64,000 nt of DNA from Protula sp. h YS-2021 (GCA_949752745.1 OX457027.1:85423936-85487935); one strand, 5' to 3'. Counted from the first letter of the stretch, positions 12,101 through 27,100 are shown. Translations and numbers: made by a program. The notes: a model not told the origin generated them from the letters alone.

Positions 12101-15100
12101 TTTGCTTGAAGATATGTGTCCTTAAGTAGCTTAAATTTGATTTTGCAAGTAAATAGAACTTAAACCACTGTTCCTGTATCTACACCTGTATTATACGGAA
12201 CCTTCAACAAGACGTTGTGTACTTAAAGCATATGCCGCATATGTTTGTTTGAATGTTTCATTTAAATATTTAAGTTTCGAATATCTAAAAAAAAATATAT
12301 ATACACTTTAGTTTCATGTGAATTATATATGAACGACATGTGAACTACCTATGAAAGTTGAAACCAATAGTAAATTGAATTTCCGATGCACTCCATATGC
12401 ACTGCCCATGTATTTCTTGCTTGCTTCTTATGTACTTCTTATGTACTACATGATGTAAGAAATTGAATTGTCCCTCCTACTCGTCCGTAAAATAACGAAT
12501 GATTTTGCCTAAGCGATCATTTCGCATGAGTAGTTTATTTTCTCAAAAACGCAGTTATGTTGTATTTTGCCATCCGGAAAACGGTTGTCACATCAAGTTT
12601 AATATTTATTCCTTACCCCCTCTACCTCCAACACTGTGTGTTCTATTTTGCCGGAATTTTCTACAAAGCATCAGTACGAAACTGAAAATAGCAAAAAATA
12701 TTGCACTCAGGATATAGTGATTGAGTGTGTTTGAGGAGTAAACATACAAAACCAAACCTCAGGTATGCCCGTCTCAAGGCGTTGATAGAATATTTGATCA
12801 AAGAAACATAGTTCAAACATGTGTTTTTAGAACTAGAAGAGAATGCGGTAGCTGGTGGTGGAATGGTGACGTTATCGGGTAGAAACCGTGGCCTGGGAAA
12901 AGCGAATGAGCCGAAGTTCGTGTGCCAGATTTGCGGAGATGTGGCGGCAGGCTTTCACTGCGGGGCTTACGTCTGCGAGGCCTGCAAGGTAATAACGCCG
13001 GAGTCAGTTATCATCTTGTCACCCAATAAACACTTACGTCACAGGATTCAGATTTATCCAGATTTTTGAGATATTCAGGTTTATGAGATATTGGGGTTTA
13101 TGAGATACTCAGATTTATGAGCTATTCAGGTTTGTGAGATATTCAGATTTATTAGATATTCATATTTGTGAGATATTCAGGTTTATGAAATATTCAGATT
13201 TGTGAGATATTCAGATTATGAGATATTCAGGTTTATGAGATATTGGGGTTTATGAGATACTCAGATTTATGAGATATTCAGGTTTGTGAGATATTCAGAG
13301 TTATTAGATATTCATATTTGTTAGATATTTAGGTTTATGAAATATTCAGATTTGTGAGATATTCAGATTATGAGATATTCAGGTTTATGAGATATTCAGT
13401 TTTATAAGATATTCAGGTTTATGAAATAGTTGTGTTTTAATTGCCAGAAGACATGACACCTGATTATATGGAAATACTATGAATGAAAGGTCTTCCTATG
13501 ACCTACTCTGAGCCGGCATTTTATGCGCAGTCGCCGTAATTGATACAAGTAGGAAGTGATTGCGTCATTTGTGAAATATCTTGAGAATGTAAACTCGCCC
13601 CTCCCCCCTTTCCCCACAATCAAACAAAAGGCGCTGTATAAATAGCGAAAACTTGTGTGACGTCATTACAATGAGGCCGCAGTATAAGTAACGACAATAT
13701 GATCAAAGCGGGTTCATTGAATGACTATTTTTGGCAAAACAAGCTATGCCTTGATCCGGTTAATGCGATTGCCTGGTATATTTAAAACGAGGCAGAACCG
13801 CAATTAATACTTAAATATATTGATTATGTCATATTTTCAAGTCAGGGGTTTTTCGTTAATATATAGCTCGAACTTGAAAATCATGCAAAAAAGTGACCCT
13901 TCCATGAAGCAGACATCTGTTTGTGGGACACACGACATACATGAGTCATAACCGTTGTTTTATGGCAAAAGGAAGGGTCATGCGTAATGCAGGAAAGAGA
14001 GCTTTGTTAGAACATCACTGGCACTGGTGTAAATAACACTCTGTAGTTGAACTAAGATTATGTCATGCAAGTAAGAATTCACATATTTTTGTTATTTGCT
14101 TAACAAGGCATTGAAGTCAAAGTCTGTTCCGGAATAGACTAACGTCGCTTACGTACAATTCAAATTCTGTGTTTCGCTATATATTTGATTATCCCCCGTA
14201 AAACGGAGGGATATAGTTTTGAACTTTTCGGTCTGTCCGTCTGTCTGTCCGTCTGTCACGCTTCAGTCTCACGCGCCTACAGTCCACATTAATGCATGGA
14301 TTCGGTTCAAATTTTGTACGCGGCTTCTCTGGAACCTTCCCCAGTGCAGTGACCAAGAATTTTCCGGATCGACCAAAAATTGACAAAATGGCGGACTTTT
14401 GAAAATCGGCACTGGACTTAGCGTATATACGGCAGTCTCACGCGTCTACAGGCCACATTAATAGACGGATTTGTTTCAAATTTTGCACACGGCTTCTCTG
14501 GAACGTTCCGCAGTGCAGTGACCATGAATTTTCCGGATCGACCAAAAATTGACAAAATGGCGGACTTTTGAAAATTGGCACTTGACTATATACATACGGC
14601 AGTCTCACGCGTCTACAGGCCACATTAATAGACGGATTTGTTTCAAATTTTGCACACGGCTTCTCTAGAACGTTCCGCAGTGCAGTGACCATGAATTTTC
14701 CGGATCGACCAAAAATTGACAAAATGGCGGACTTTTGAAAATTGGCACTGGACTTTATATATACCGCAGTCTCACGCGTCTACAGGCCACATTAATAGAC
14801 AAATTCGTTTCAAATTTTGTACACGGCTTCTCTGGAACCTTCCACAGTGCAGTGACCAAGAATTTTCCGGATCGACCAAAAGTTGACAAAATGACGGACT
14901 TTTGAAAATCGGCACTGGACTTAGCGTATATACAGCAGTCTCACGCGTCTACAGGCCACATTAAGAGACGAATTCGTTTCAAATTTTGTACACTGCTTCT
15001 CTGGAACCTACCGCAGTGCAGTGACCAAGAATTTTCCGGATCGACCAAAAATTGACAAAATGGCGGACTTTTGAAAATTGGCACTTGACTATATATATAC

Positions 15101-18100
15101 GGCAGTCTCACGCGTCTACAGGCCACATTAATAGACAAATTCGTTTCAAATTTTGTACACGGCTTCTCTGGAACGTTCCGCAGTGCAGTGACCAAGAATT
15201 TTCCGGATCGACCAAAAATTGACAAAATGGCGGACTTTTGGAAATTGGCACTTGACTATATATATACGGCAGTCTCACGCGTCTACAGGCCACATTAATA
15301 GACAAATTCGTTTCAAATTTTGTACACGGCTTCTCTGGAACGTTCCGCAGTGCAGTGACCAAGAATTTTCCGGATCGACCAAAAATTGACAAAATGGCGG
15401 ACTTTGGAAAATTCGCACTGGACTTTATATATACGGCAGTCTCACGCGTCTACAGGCCACATTAATAGACAAATTCGTTACAAATTTTGTACACGGCTTC
15501 TCTGGAACCTTCCACAGTGCAGTGACCAAGAATTTTCCGGATCGACCAAAAATTGACAAAATGGCGCGACCTGGGGTTATTTTGAATTTGACCAAAAATT
15601 GACGAAACTGTGAAACTTCAAACTTGACGAAGTTTTTTGTTCATGGGGGGTACTGTGGGGGCACTTTTGAAAGCGCAATTTCTCAGTTATTCTGCACGGC
15701 AGCCTTTCGAGCTTCATTCTGAGTATGCTAATCCTGTCCCAGGGCTTTGTATCTCTGTGTGTTTAAAAGTTGTTTAATGTATCATTTACAAATTTGTGGG
15801 AAGAAATCTCGTTAGCTAGCCGAGCCAGTTTTTTGTGCCCTAAAAATTCATCCTCGCAATTGAGTCTGTGGTAGCTTAGAATGGACTTAAATAAGTGTTT
15901 AAAGGGATTTTTAGAGAAATAAAGTTGAATTGAAGTGACCGAAATTTTAAGTTAAATATTGTAGTACTTTATTAGCACATTGTACATAAAAACGAAATGT
16001 GCTATTATTTTAAAGCAGGTGGCGAGCTCGCTGTCTGTTCTTTCTGATGCGTTTTTTTCTCCTTTTTTGTGGTTTGAGCGACTTGATCTGTGTTATATCT
16101 CGCCAAGATGTTTCATTAAGCAGTCAAAAAATGACATACTGAAATGCCTTTCAGCTGTTCACAACGAAATTGAGTGACTTTATAATCTCTGGCACTTTTT
16201 GCACAGTGCGCGATGAGTTTCGTTCATTCGTACCTTTGATTTTATGTTTCAGAAATTTTACCTGCGATGCCTGAAAAGCGGGGGAGCGGTGGCCTACACG
16301 TGTCCCAAGACCAAGGAGTGCCCCATCACCAAGGAAACGCGCTCGCATTGCCAGTTCTGTCGCTATAAAAAATGCATCGATTTGGGCATGTATAAACCAG
16401 GTATTGGTCCGGCGTTGACACTGCCGGCTTATAGGTTTTGTATAAAGTTAACACGGGGACACGTGAAAAATTGGTTCGGGAACCTTGGTATTTTGGCCTA
16501 GGGTCCTGAGCATTACTTGGGATACCCGAGTTCAGAGTCTGTGGTGCCGCTGGGGATATATTTAAACGTTGATTTCATGTCCTGTTATTGAAAACAGTGA
16601 CTAACTAATACATATGTACATTAGATATTTGAGGACTCGAGTCTTGAGTACACGGAATGTGGAATGCGGAAGTACACGGAATTCTATATCCCGGGCTGGG
16701 AGGATTGTTTAAGTAAGAGCACACACATCGAACTATCCAGTGCGTGTCGTTTGAAAGCTGAAATTGTGTAGTTCCCACACAACTATTGGAGTTAAACAGT
16801 AGGGCTGTTATCTGTTTGTGTGTTGCCTAAGAGAACCATCTTTTTTGAGCCGTCATTTTTTAGTTATTCAGCTGACGAATGTTTTGTCAAATTTAATTAA
16901 CATTGTAAAATGTGATGAAGAGAAAACAATCAGACTAAAGTCAGTGTTTACAGTGTGGGAATTTTCTTTTTCTGTGTCTCTTTATTCTCGATTCATAAAA
17001 CTGTTGAGAGCAAAACGTAACGAGTGAAAGTGACCAACCAGAATCCTTTTTACAAGAGCGACGGATCACGTGATGTGTTTCGCAGGGCGGGATGACAGTA
17101 GGCATCTGCGTGTCGACTTCAAGTCGATCCCGTGTAAAGTGTGCGGCGCTCCGTCATCGGGTTTTCACTTCGGCGCCATCACCTGCGAAGGCTGCAAGGT
17201 AAAACGAATCCGCCTCCTGTTAACCTGTTTACCTTCACCTCCCTCCACCCCCTCCCCCTCTCTTCCCATCTCCTTGCCCCATTTCAAAATCTGTCCAAAC
17301 AATTATAACAAAAACAAAACAAAAATGGAAATAAATAAAACCTGTAAAATGTAAGTGACGGATAGCTGAATAAATAAATGATTTAAGTGTGTGCGGGTTT
17401 ATTTATATAACATCGAGGTTTGAGTACATTTATATGTCTCCAATGAATGACTATACCTTCATCTTTAACACATTATTCCTTTTGTGCACGACATGACTAG
17501 CAGTCTAAATGAATATCTTATTTGCGAAACAGAAAATGAAATAAATGTGGCAAAGGTGAGAGCAGGAAATGTATTCAATATTCACAGTCGATTCAGTTTC
17601 ACGCAAGTCATATTTTGTAAATTATTTGTATTGCACTTGCCTAAACAGGGAAGATAAAGAAATAATACCCCAGAAAGTTTAACCTTTCTTGACCTTTCCT
17701 GACGTCCAGGGGGGTAAGGGCACTGTAGGTAGGTATGGCGGAGCTGTGACGTCACGCTGTTTACAGGGCTTTTTCCGGCGCATGGTGAAGGAGAAGCTAC
17801 ACAAGAAGTTCGTCTGCATGTCCGGCGGCAGTTGTGACGTAGCGTCGAGCAACAGGACGTCCTGCAAAGCCTGTCGTTACTACAAGTGCATTTCTATTGG
17901 GATGGCACTCCAAGGTAACATTGTCTGGGTGTATCGTTAAACTGGCCAGGAAAAAAATACAAGTAACGGGAAGGTGGTTATTACACTTGGGGATTTTCAA
18001 TCCCCTAGTTTTATTGCTTTCGTACGATTCGGAAAAAGTGTTTCCGTATGTTTCCTTTTTTCCGCCAAAACCTTGTCACGTGAACCCCTCTGAGACGGCT

Positions 18101-21100
18101 AGGGCTAGGACGACCAAATTTGGCGGAGACATAGTATAGCATGTCTAGTTGATCCATCTCAATTTTTAAAGAAATTCATTAATATTTTATATGCAAAAAT
18201 AGACATTGAAATTTAAAATTTCAAAAAAAATCCGACGAGACTAGGATGACCAAATTTTGCAGAGACATAATGTAGGATGTGTGGTTAGTCCAGCTCAATA
18301 TTTTAGAAAGTCGTTGATATTTAATATGTAAAAATGGACATTGAAATTTTGCCACTGACGCCCATTAAAAGGCAGGCAAACGCTTTGATTTCGCAGAACT
18401 ATCATGGTATCAGATTGGGCGTGTTGATCGCCCAACTGTCTACAATGAGAGCCATCACAGCGTGCGTGTGCAAGTTGAAGTTGGCTGTAGCGTTTAGGTT
18501 TTTCCCAATTGCTAAAGAGTGATTAAATTTGGCTCACTGATAGAGGGTGATTAGACGTTGTAAAATCTGCATTTTTTTTACCATGACCTTAGAGAACGAT
18601 TAACCATTATCTCGAAAACGGTTAGAGATACCTCAGTGACCTAGACCACCTCGGTCATGGTCAATGTCAAAAACCGGAAGTGAGCCTTATCTCGAAAACG
18701 GTTAGAGATAGAGCGTTTTTGAGCTTATTTTCGACCCTTTGGGCGTAAAAGACGATATGTAAGAGGTACCTCGGTGACCTTGACCTCGGATATGGTCAAA
18801 GTAAAAAACCGGAAGGGGCCATTATCTCAAAAACGGTTAGAAATAGAGCGATTTTGAGCTTATTTTCGACCCTTTGGGCCTAAAAGTCGATATGTAAGAG
18901 GTGTCTCGGAAACTGTGACCTCCTCGGCCATGGTCAATGTCGAAAACCGGAAGTTCCAAAAACGGTTAGAGGTAGTGCGATTTTAATATTATTTTCGACC
19001 GTTTTGGCCTAAGTGAGAAGATGTAATGGAAGAGGTGCCTTGGTGACCTTCACCTCCTCGTTCTTGGTGAATTCTGAATTTTAAGAGTTCAGAATCGTAT
19101 TTTTTGTGCCCCCAAGTGTAATTTTCGCTTCTCGGTAGCGAAAACCGTCTAGTTTGGAATGCAAAGAGAATCTGTGTAAACCTGGGAATTACTGTTAAGT
19201 GAACTGTTATGGGCTCCATCAGGAACTTCGCATATTTTTCAAACAATGTTTGTCATATACGTCGATTTTTGTTGGCACTTCTAAATACAGCTACATCTGT
19301 CAAATGTTGAATCATGGAGAAAAAAAGAGTAATATCATACGAAATATTAATGCTTGTGATCGTTAAAAAAATCAAGTTAAAGAAAGAAAGTAAAAGAAAG
19401 GGTGTTTGATTGACAGGCACACGCCTGGGTCGCCAGTCTAACTCTGTCAAGCGAACGACGCTGATCGAGTACCAGAAGCGGCACGGCATGAGCGTCGCCC
19501 TCTTCCCCAAACTCGGCGAGGAGGCCGCCGACCAGGCCGTCGCCAAGGTAACCGCCACTGGCAGTAGCTGTCAGCACACACCTGCACTGGCAGTAGCTGT
19601 TAGCGCACACCTCCTCTGACGGCAGCTGTTAGAGCACACCTCCGCTGACGCAGCTGTTAGAGCACACCTCCGCTGACGCAGCTGTCATCACCAGCAAGGA
19701 TGCGCTGGTTTTTTCTTGTACTAAACCAGAGGCCTAATTTCTTTGTCGTACGCATAAAGGAAAGGATTTGTGTAGTAGTGCGATTTTTGTGACAATCCCT
19801 TTTCACCTCTTCTACTCTCCTTCTGCCTGCCGTTCTATCTGTATGCTGCTGTCTCCCCCTGCCTGAACCTGACTCAGTCCCTCCCCCCTCCTTTGAGTCA
19901 GTCTGTGTGCCAGATCTAAGTGATTAGTGATTCTGAAATACATAGAATAATTGAAGTGTGTGATGGTTTTAGTGTTATTTTTTTTTTGGTTCGATTGCTT
20001 CTTGACTCGGGTTCTAACTTTGTATGTTGACAGGTGGAACAACTGCTGCAAAGTAAAGCACCAGAAATCCAGCTGAAGTCTGAACCCGCTGACAACGAGA
20101 GTTATGGCAAAATGCCTGGAAAACCAGCTGCGTCTCCAAGGCGAGATGACAGTGCTCCCAGTAACCGGGACACCTCGCTTAGCAACGCAGCGAACAGGAC
20201 TGAGTTGCCAAGCTATTCGGATTTCGATTTGGTAGCGGAACGGGGAGCGCGGAACGGTAGCGATGACGATTCCCACCCGCGCCGGTTGTCGTCCGCGACG
20301 TCAGTGAAGGACATCACGGACGTCATTATGACGCAAGAATCGTTTTGTGACGAGGAGGGTTTGAATATGTCCACAGTATTGAGTGTAGAAGGGCAGGACG
20401 TTGAGAATACACACGAGGTCTCCGGGGCGTCACAGTCTAGTCATGTGGATAGTAACTTTGCTCAAAGTGACTTGTTCCCGATGAAAGATTCCAGCCACAC
20501 GATATCGTCCCCGGAGGAGCGGGAAGCTGCAAACGCTGCTGTAGATAGTCGCTCCTCGAACGCGTTAGGACTCACTCCGGACTCGACCATGTCTAAGCCA
20601 TTGTTGGGCTGGCTGAATCTGCTATCGGGTCCAGATATGGTGGAAGGTAGCCAGGAAAAGCTGTCGGTCGCCAAACGCGCCTTGTCTCTGCCTCACGAAC
20701 CGACTGGGACCCTTGGCGGCTGCGACATTCCGTACAAGCGAAACAAGGAGAGTGCTTTATGGTCGCAAGGAAATCAATCCCCGCCCTCCAGTGCCAAAGC
20801 ACCTCTTCTGTCTCTTGGCTCGCGGTTAGAGCAGGCCTTCGTGGGCAGTGAGCACTGGGAAAATAGTGCGGATCTTCGTGAACATGGCTCCTATTCTGTG
20901 GGAGATGACAACGGCCCGCTGTCCCCCGTGCGACGTATGTCACAGGGTGGGCAGTCGGTCGAGTCGTTACGGCAAGCGGGGCTACTGACAAGCACAGAGC
21001 CGGGCCCTGTGCGGGCCGCGCTGGGACGCCCGCCCATCCACGTTGTGGACCCGGCCATGCCGCCGCTGGTGGCGCAGCAGTTCACGACGAACCCGGACAT

Positions 21101-24100
21101 CGGCGAGCGCATGAAGGAATTCGTCAAGCATGCAGAGTCGGCCCAAGCCGTGCTGGGATTGCGGTTGGACACGAGTGACACTCTTCGCCGGTCCTCGCCA
21201 CCGCCCAGCACCAGGGTCAATGAGAACCTGAGCGTAGGAACGGGTTCTCTGAACAGCTCCAAGTTGCAATTGTGTAGCCCCAAGGCTTTCGTAGCTAAGG
21301 ACCAGCTCGAACTGCGAGAGAGAGCTTCTGTCGGTTCAACGCTCATGAAAAAGCGGCATTTGTTTTCTCATGAATTTAGAAGGACAAACTTGCCGATAGA
21401 TTACAGACTGCCGGACGTAGTCGTGTATTCACCCGAGCGTAAAGTGGTAACGGCGGAAAGACACGAGGACGAAAGTGATGCGTTCAACTCACCAGAAGTG
21501 GAAAGGAATCTGAGTGGTAAGATCACGAATTGAAAAAAGGTTTGAAGCTTTGGAGAAAACTTTCTCTCAGCATTTTTAAGAAAACGTGTAGTGCCCAAGA
21601 CTAAATCATGGCCTGGAATACGCATTGTGAATATACGCACCTTTGCATAAACTGATATTTTAAAATAAGCAATTCTGATTGATCACCGATCTCAGATTTT
21701 ATTTTAATTTTATTTAAATGTCTTCGGTATCGCTGAATTTTAGGGCATAATTTTAAACCCAACACTGGGCTTTGTTAACGGAATAACTCTAGAACGACAA
21801 CTCGGATCATCTTCAGACTTGGTCGGATCATTCTTCGGATGGGTCCGGTGGTTGCTATTGTTTTCGTATTGGACTACGCGTGACGTCATATGACTTCAAA
21901 ACCTGATATTACGTTAAAATGCGTCATCACTGTAACTGTAGAACGAAATGTCGGGTCAGCTTCAAACTTTGTAGGATGATGCCTGGACGGGTTCGACGAT
22001 TCTTATTGTTGTTGGCTCATACAACGCAACGCATGACGATGTATGAGCCATGAGACGTAGGGAGGGGATAGACGGTACCTTTGTTAACCGGAGTTCCAGT
22101 TATCGCGGTAGTTATTGATCCGCTTCTGGGGGGATGCCTTTTATTGTTAATTGACAAATAAATATTAAATTGCTACCCCCCCCCCCTCCCGCTCCACCCT
22201 CCCTCACCAAAGTTGTTTTCCCTTGGCTGGTAAGCTGTTTTGGCACCAAACTCTCCCCTCCCATCCCCCCACCCATTCTCCACGGAGGTGAGTCATTTAT
22301 TAAAGAAGCTGCCGAATGTACGAGGACAAGGGTATCATGGATGCAAGTACACTTTGGGTGCCCATGTCGTGAAAGGGGGTAAAAAGGTTTAGAGTTGCGT
22401 TCAGAGCCGTACCTGCATTAGATGGCGTTGGGGGGAGGGAGGTGGGGGTATGACGGTAAGCAGAAAAAAATATCAATAAAGTAGGGGATCGGCGATGTAG
22501 CGACAGACAAGAAGACGTAAACTAAAACCTGCCTGTCTGTGACCACTTCAAAGACCCGGACAAAACATATACAGTAAAACCTCTGTGGTGACTACCTTCC
22601 AGACCTGGATAAAAGGCTTACAGTCAAACCTGTGTGCACCGACCACATTCTAGACCCAGAACCTGGATGAAAGGTTGTGCACATAAGATATTTATTCACA
22701 TATATTTATATGAGGTAAAAGTCTTATAATTCTGAAATAGTACAAAATTGTCAGAATAAAACTGTGCAAACTGAAGGAGGTGCAATTGATGGAAAAGGAA
22801 GGGGGGTGGGGGCGTCGAGGGACAAATTTTGTTTTTGTTTACAAAAACAAAACAGCAATAGATGGCTATAAAGCCGTTTGGCATGTTCGGCACATTGATG
22901 TTGCTGTGCACCCGCCGCTCTAGTTTTACATTTCGACCGTAAAATTGTCTGAATGAATGCGCATTTGACCACACTCTTTGTGAGTTGTAGAAAACCCCAT
23001 TTAAGAATAAATCTTCCCATTGCTAAAAAGGAAATTGTCAGTGAGACGGATCTAAAATTGTCAATGTGGCGGATCTAAAATTGTCAGTGTGGCGGATCGA
23101 AAATTGTCAATGTGGCGGATCTAAAATTGTCAGTGTGGCGGATCGAAAATTGTCACTGTGGCGGATCTGAAATTGTCAGTGTGACGAATCTAAAACTGTC
23201 GGTGTGGCGGATCTGAAATTGTCAGTGTGACGAATCTAAAATTGTCGGTGTGGCCAATCTAAAATTGTCAGTGTGGCGGATCTGAAATTGTCAGTGTGGG
23301 AGATCTAAAATTGCCAGTGTGGCGAATCTAGAATTTTGTTTCCCTGTTATGTAAAGGGACTTTTTTCTTTTTGCTTGAAGCTACAAAATATTTCAATTAA
23401 TACAATGTTCTTTAGTCGCATGAACGATCCTGTATTTCTGTAGTAAGTATCGCATTATAAACCCAACATCGCACACTATTACCGACGCTCTCCGCTGTTA
23501 AAAATACTCTTTCTTGAATATGTTGTGATTCTGAAAAGCGCATTAAGAATAAGATAACTTCAGAAATGGCTCTCGTTTCGGAAAAGCACATGGCAGAAGT
23601 GAGCTGAGCACTGCTACTGATAGTTCCCTTCCTCTGCCTCTTTGGCAGTGGGCAAAATTTTAATCAGTAATATTATAGGCAGTAACAGAAGGCAATCAAT
23701 TTAGTTCATTACAAAAAAAAAAAAAACAGTGGTATAACTTCAGACGAGCTAAGAGCGTGCTGTGTTGGCAGAGGAGCACCCGGGGAGTGAATCGGCGGGG
23801 AGTCGCGGTGGGTTTGACTGGTGCCAGTTGGACGACGCGCGCTTTATGTGCTGCCGCGTGATGGAAGCGTATAAGGAGCTGGAGAACCTGAATCGTCCGC
23901 GGGCGGCGCTCAACGAGGCGCAGAGCTGCTCGACGGAGAAGGAGCGTGCCTGGTACGCCGCCTACGAGAGCTTCGTACACCATGCCAAGTATACGCTGCG
24001 CTTTGTCAAGAAGATTCCTGGTACGTTACCCCCGAGCAACACCGAACACCTCTGTTCCTCCCACCCCACACCCCCCGCCCCGAAGCCATGCCAAGTACAC

Positions 24101-27100
24101 GCTGCGCTTTGTCAAGAAGATTCCTGGTACGTTACCCCCGAGCAACGCCGAACACCTCTGTTCCTCCCACCCCACACCCCCCGCCCCGAAGCCATGCCAA
24201 GTACACGCTGCGCTTTGTCAAGAAGATTCCTGGTACGTTACCCCCGAGCAACGCCGAACACCTCTGTTCCTCCCACCCCAGACCCCCCGCCCCGAAGCCA
24301 TGCCAAGTACACGCTGCGCTTTGTCAAGAAGATTCCTGGTACGTTACCCCGACCAATGTCGAACACCTCTGTTCCTCCCACCCCACACCTCCCGCCCCGC
24401 AGCTATGCCAAGCACACGCTGCGCTTTGTCAAGAAGATTCCTGGTACGTTACCCCGACCAATGTCGAACACCTCTGTTCCTCCCACCCCACACCCCCCGC
24501 CCCGAAGCCATGCCAAGTACACGCTGCGCTTTGTCAAGAAGATTCCTGGTACGTTACCCCCGACCAACGCCGAACACCTCTGTTCCTCCCACCCCAAACC
24601 CCCCGCTCCGCTGCCATGCCAAGTACATGCTGCGCTTTGTCAAGAAGATTCCTGGTTCGTTACCCCCGAGCAACGCCGAACACCTCTGTTCCTCCCACCC
24701 CACACCCCCCGCCCCGCAGCCACGCCAAGCCCACGATGCGCTTTGTCAAGAAGATTCCTGGTACGTTACCCCCGACCACCACCGAAGACCTCTGTTGCTC
24801 CCACCCCACACCCCCCGCCCCGCAGCCATGCCAAGTACACGCTGCGCTTTGTCAAGAAGATTCCTGGTACGTTACCCCCGACCAACACCTAACACCTCTG
24901 TTCCTCCCACCCCACACCCCCCGCCCCGAAGCCATGCCAAGCACACGATGCGCTTTGTCAAAGTAGATCCCAGGTATGTTCCTATTACCAGCTCCCATGA
25001 CCTCTTCACGCCAAACACACACGTCAGATAGACGGAAGAATGCGCCATTCCCCCAAGTTCCTCCACCCACAGAAAAAATTACCCCGTTATAATGTCAAAT
25101 AAGGTAAAATGAAACTTTTTCCGTTGAGGAGGTGGTGGGGGGGGGGGGGAGGAGGCGCTGTGCACGGTAAAGGATCAGAAAACTTCTGTACTACGGTAGT
25201 TATTTCCCCATGGAAGAGCAACTATCATCGGCGTTCCGCCCGCCAAGAACCTGGTGCGGCTCGAGGTCCTGTTGAGGAATAAAAGCAAACTAGCAGACCT
25301 GCAGCGCTAATAATTATCCGCCGGGAACCGGACGGATATAGTTTTCATTCTGTCCGTCTGTCCGTCCGTCTGTCCGTCTGTGCAATTTCAGTCTCACGCG
25401 CCTACAGCCCGCATTAGTGGGTGGATTGATTTCAGATTTTACCCAGGGGTGCTCCTAAGCATCCCGCAGTGCAGTAACCAGGATTCGACTGTATCCGACT
25501 AAAATTGTCAAAATGACAAAACTTAAAAAAATGGAAGAAATGAATTAGGAATGAGCATAACACATATCGGTCTCACGCGCCTACATGCCGCATAAGTGGG
25601 TGGATTGATTTAATATTTTACCCATGGCTGCTCCTAAGCATCCCGCAGTGCAGTGACCAGGATTCGACCGGATCCGAGCACAATTGTCAAAATGAAAAAA
25701 CTTTAAAATTTGAAGAAACTGAATTAGGAATGAGCTTTACACATACCGGTCTCACGCGCCTACAGCCCGCATTAGAGGTTGGATTGATTTAAGATTTTAC
25801 CAAGGGCTGCTCCTAAGCAGAACCGGACGGATATAGTTTTCATTCTGTCCGTCCGTCTGTCCGTCTGTGCAATTTCAGTCTCACGCGCCTACAGCCCGCA
25901 TTAGTGGGTGGATTGATTTCAGATTTTACCCAGGGGTGTTCCTAAGCATCCCGCAGTGCAGTGACCAGGATTCGACGGGATCGGAGCAAAATTGCCAAAA
26001 TGGCAAAACTTTAAAAAATTGCAAAAACTGAATAAGGACTTTGCATAACACACATCAGTCTCACGTGCCTACAGCCCGCATTAGTGGGTGGATTGATTTA
26101 AGATTTTACCCATGGCTGCTCCTAAGCATCCCGCAGTGCAGTGGCCAGGATTCGACCGGATCCGAGCAAAATTGTCAAAATGACAAAACTTAAAAAAATG
26201 GAAGAAATGAATTAGGAATGAGCATAACACATATCGGTCTCGCGCGCCTACAGGCCGCATTAGTTAGTGGATTGATTTAATATTTTACCCATGGCTGTTC
26301 CTAAGCATCCCGCAGTGCAGTGACCAGGATTCGACCGGTAAACAAGTTCTGTAAATATCTTCGGGAACTTCTCGTCCAACTACCATTGAAAAGAACAATC
26401 GTGCTTGGTGAATTCAACATAAACATTTCACAGAAGCAGTCGCCATTACTAGATCTTATGAATTCATTTCATCTTCTGCCAACCTCGTTTGAAGCAACAA
26501 TGCCATCTGGTCGATGTATCGATATTATCTTCACACCAAATCAACCATGTACCACTGGCTCTACAAACCTCTACTTCACTGACCACAAGGCTGTATGGTG
26601 TTCTTTGGAACAGTTGTTCACAGGAACATCATAATCAGGTATACAATTTGCGCGAACCCGGCGGATTCATGCTTCTCGAGCATCTAGTTGTGGCAGTCGA
26701 TCTCTTGCTTATTCAGCTAGTCTGTCTAATCCAAAGTAGTCAGTCGACGAAAAAGAAAAGAGTAAACAATGTTACAGTTTTCATAGAAACGGCATAACTA
26801 TTGTGATGCGAGGAAGTCAGTTGTCTGCCTACGGCGACGGCTTGTAAATGATGAGAGGCGTGTTTCCATGGTGATAACAAGGCGGATTGTTACTGGTCGG
26901 GGTGGTGATACCTCGGTGGGTGTCACTGAGCGGTGTGTTGACATGTTACTTCGCTGATAGGCGTGTTTCCCGGGTGATAACGGGAGCCACGTAGCTGATC
27001 GGCGTGTTACCATGGTGAGAACGGGGGTACGTAGCTGATCGGCGTGTTACCATGGTGACAGCGGGGGACACGTAGCTGATCGGCGTGTTGCTGTGGTGAT

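Noticed and set aside
15108..15392. Repeated 94-codon minus-strand frames in the 165-bp array
   Set aside because: They recur with the array unit and share its period, so they are repeat artefacts.
23946..25031. Three overlapping long open frames after exon 9
   Set aside because: They arise because the 106-bp unit cycles through all frames; only the first 40 bp belong to the receptor.
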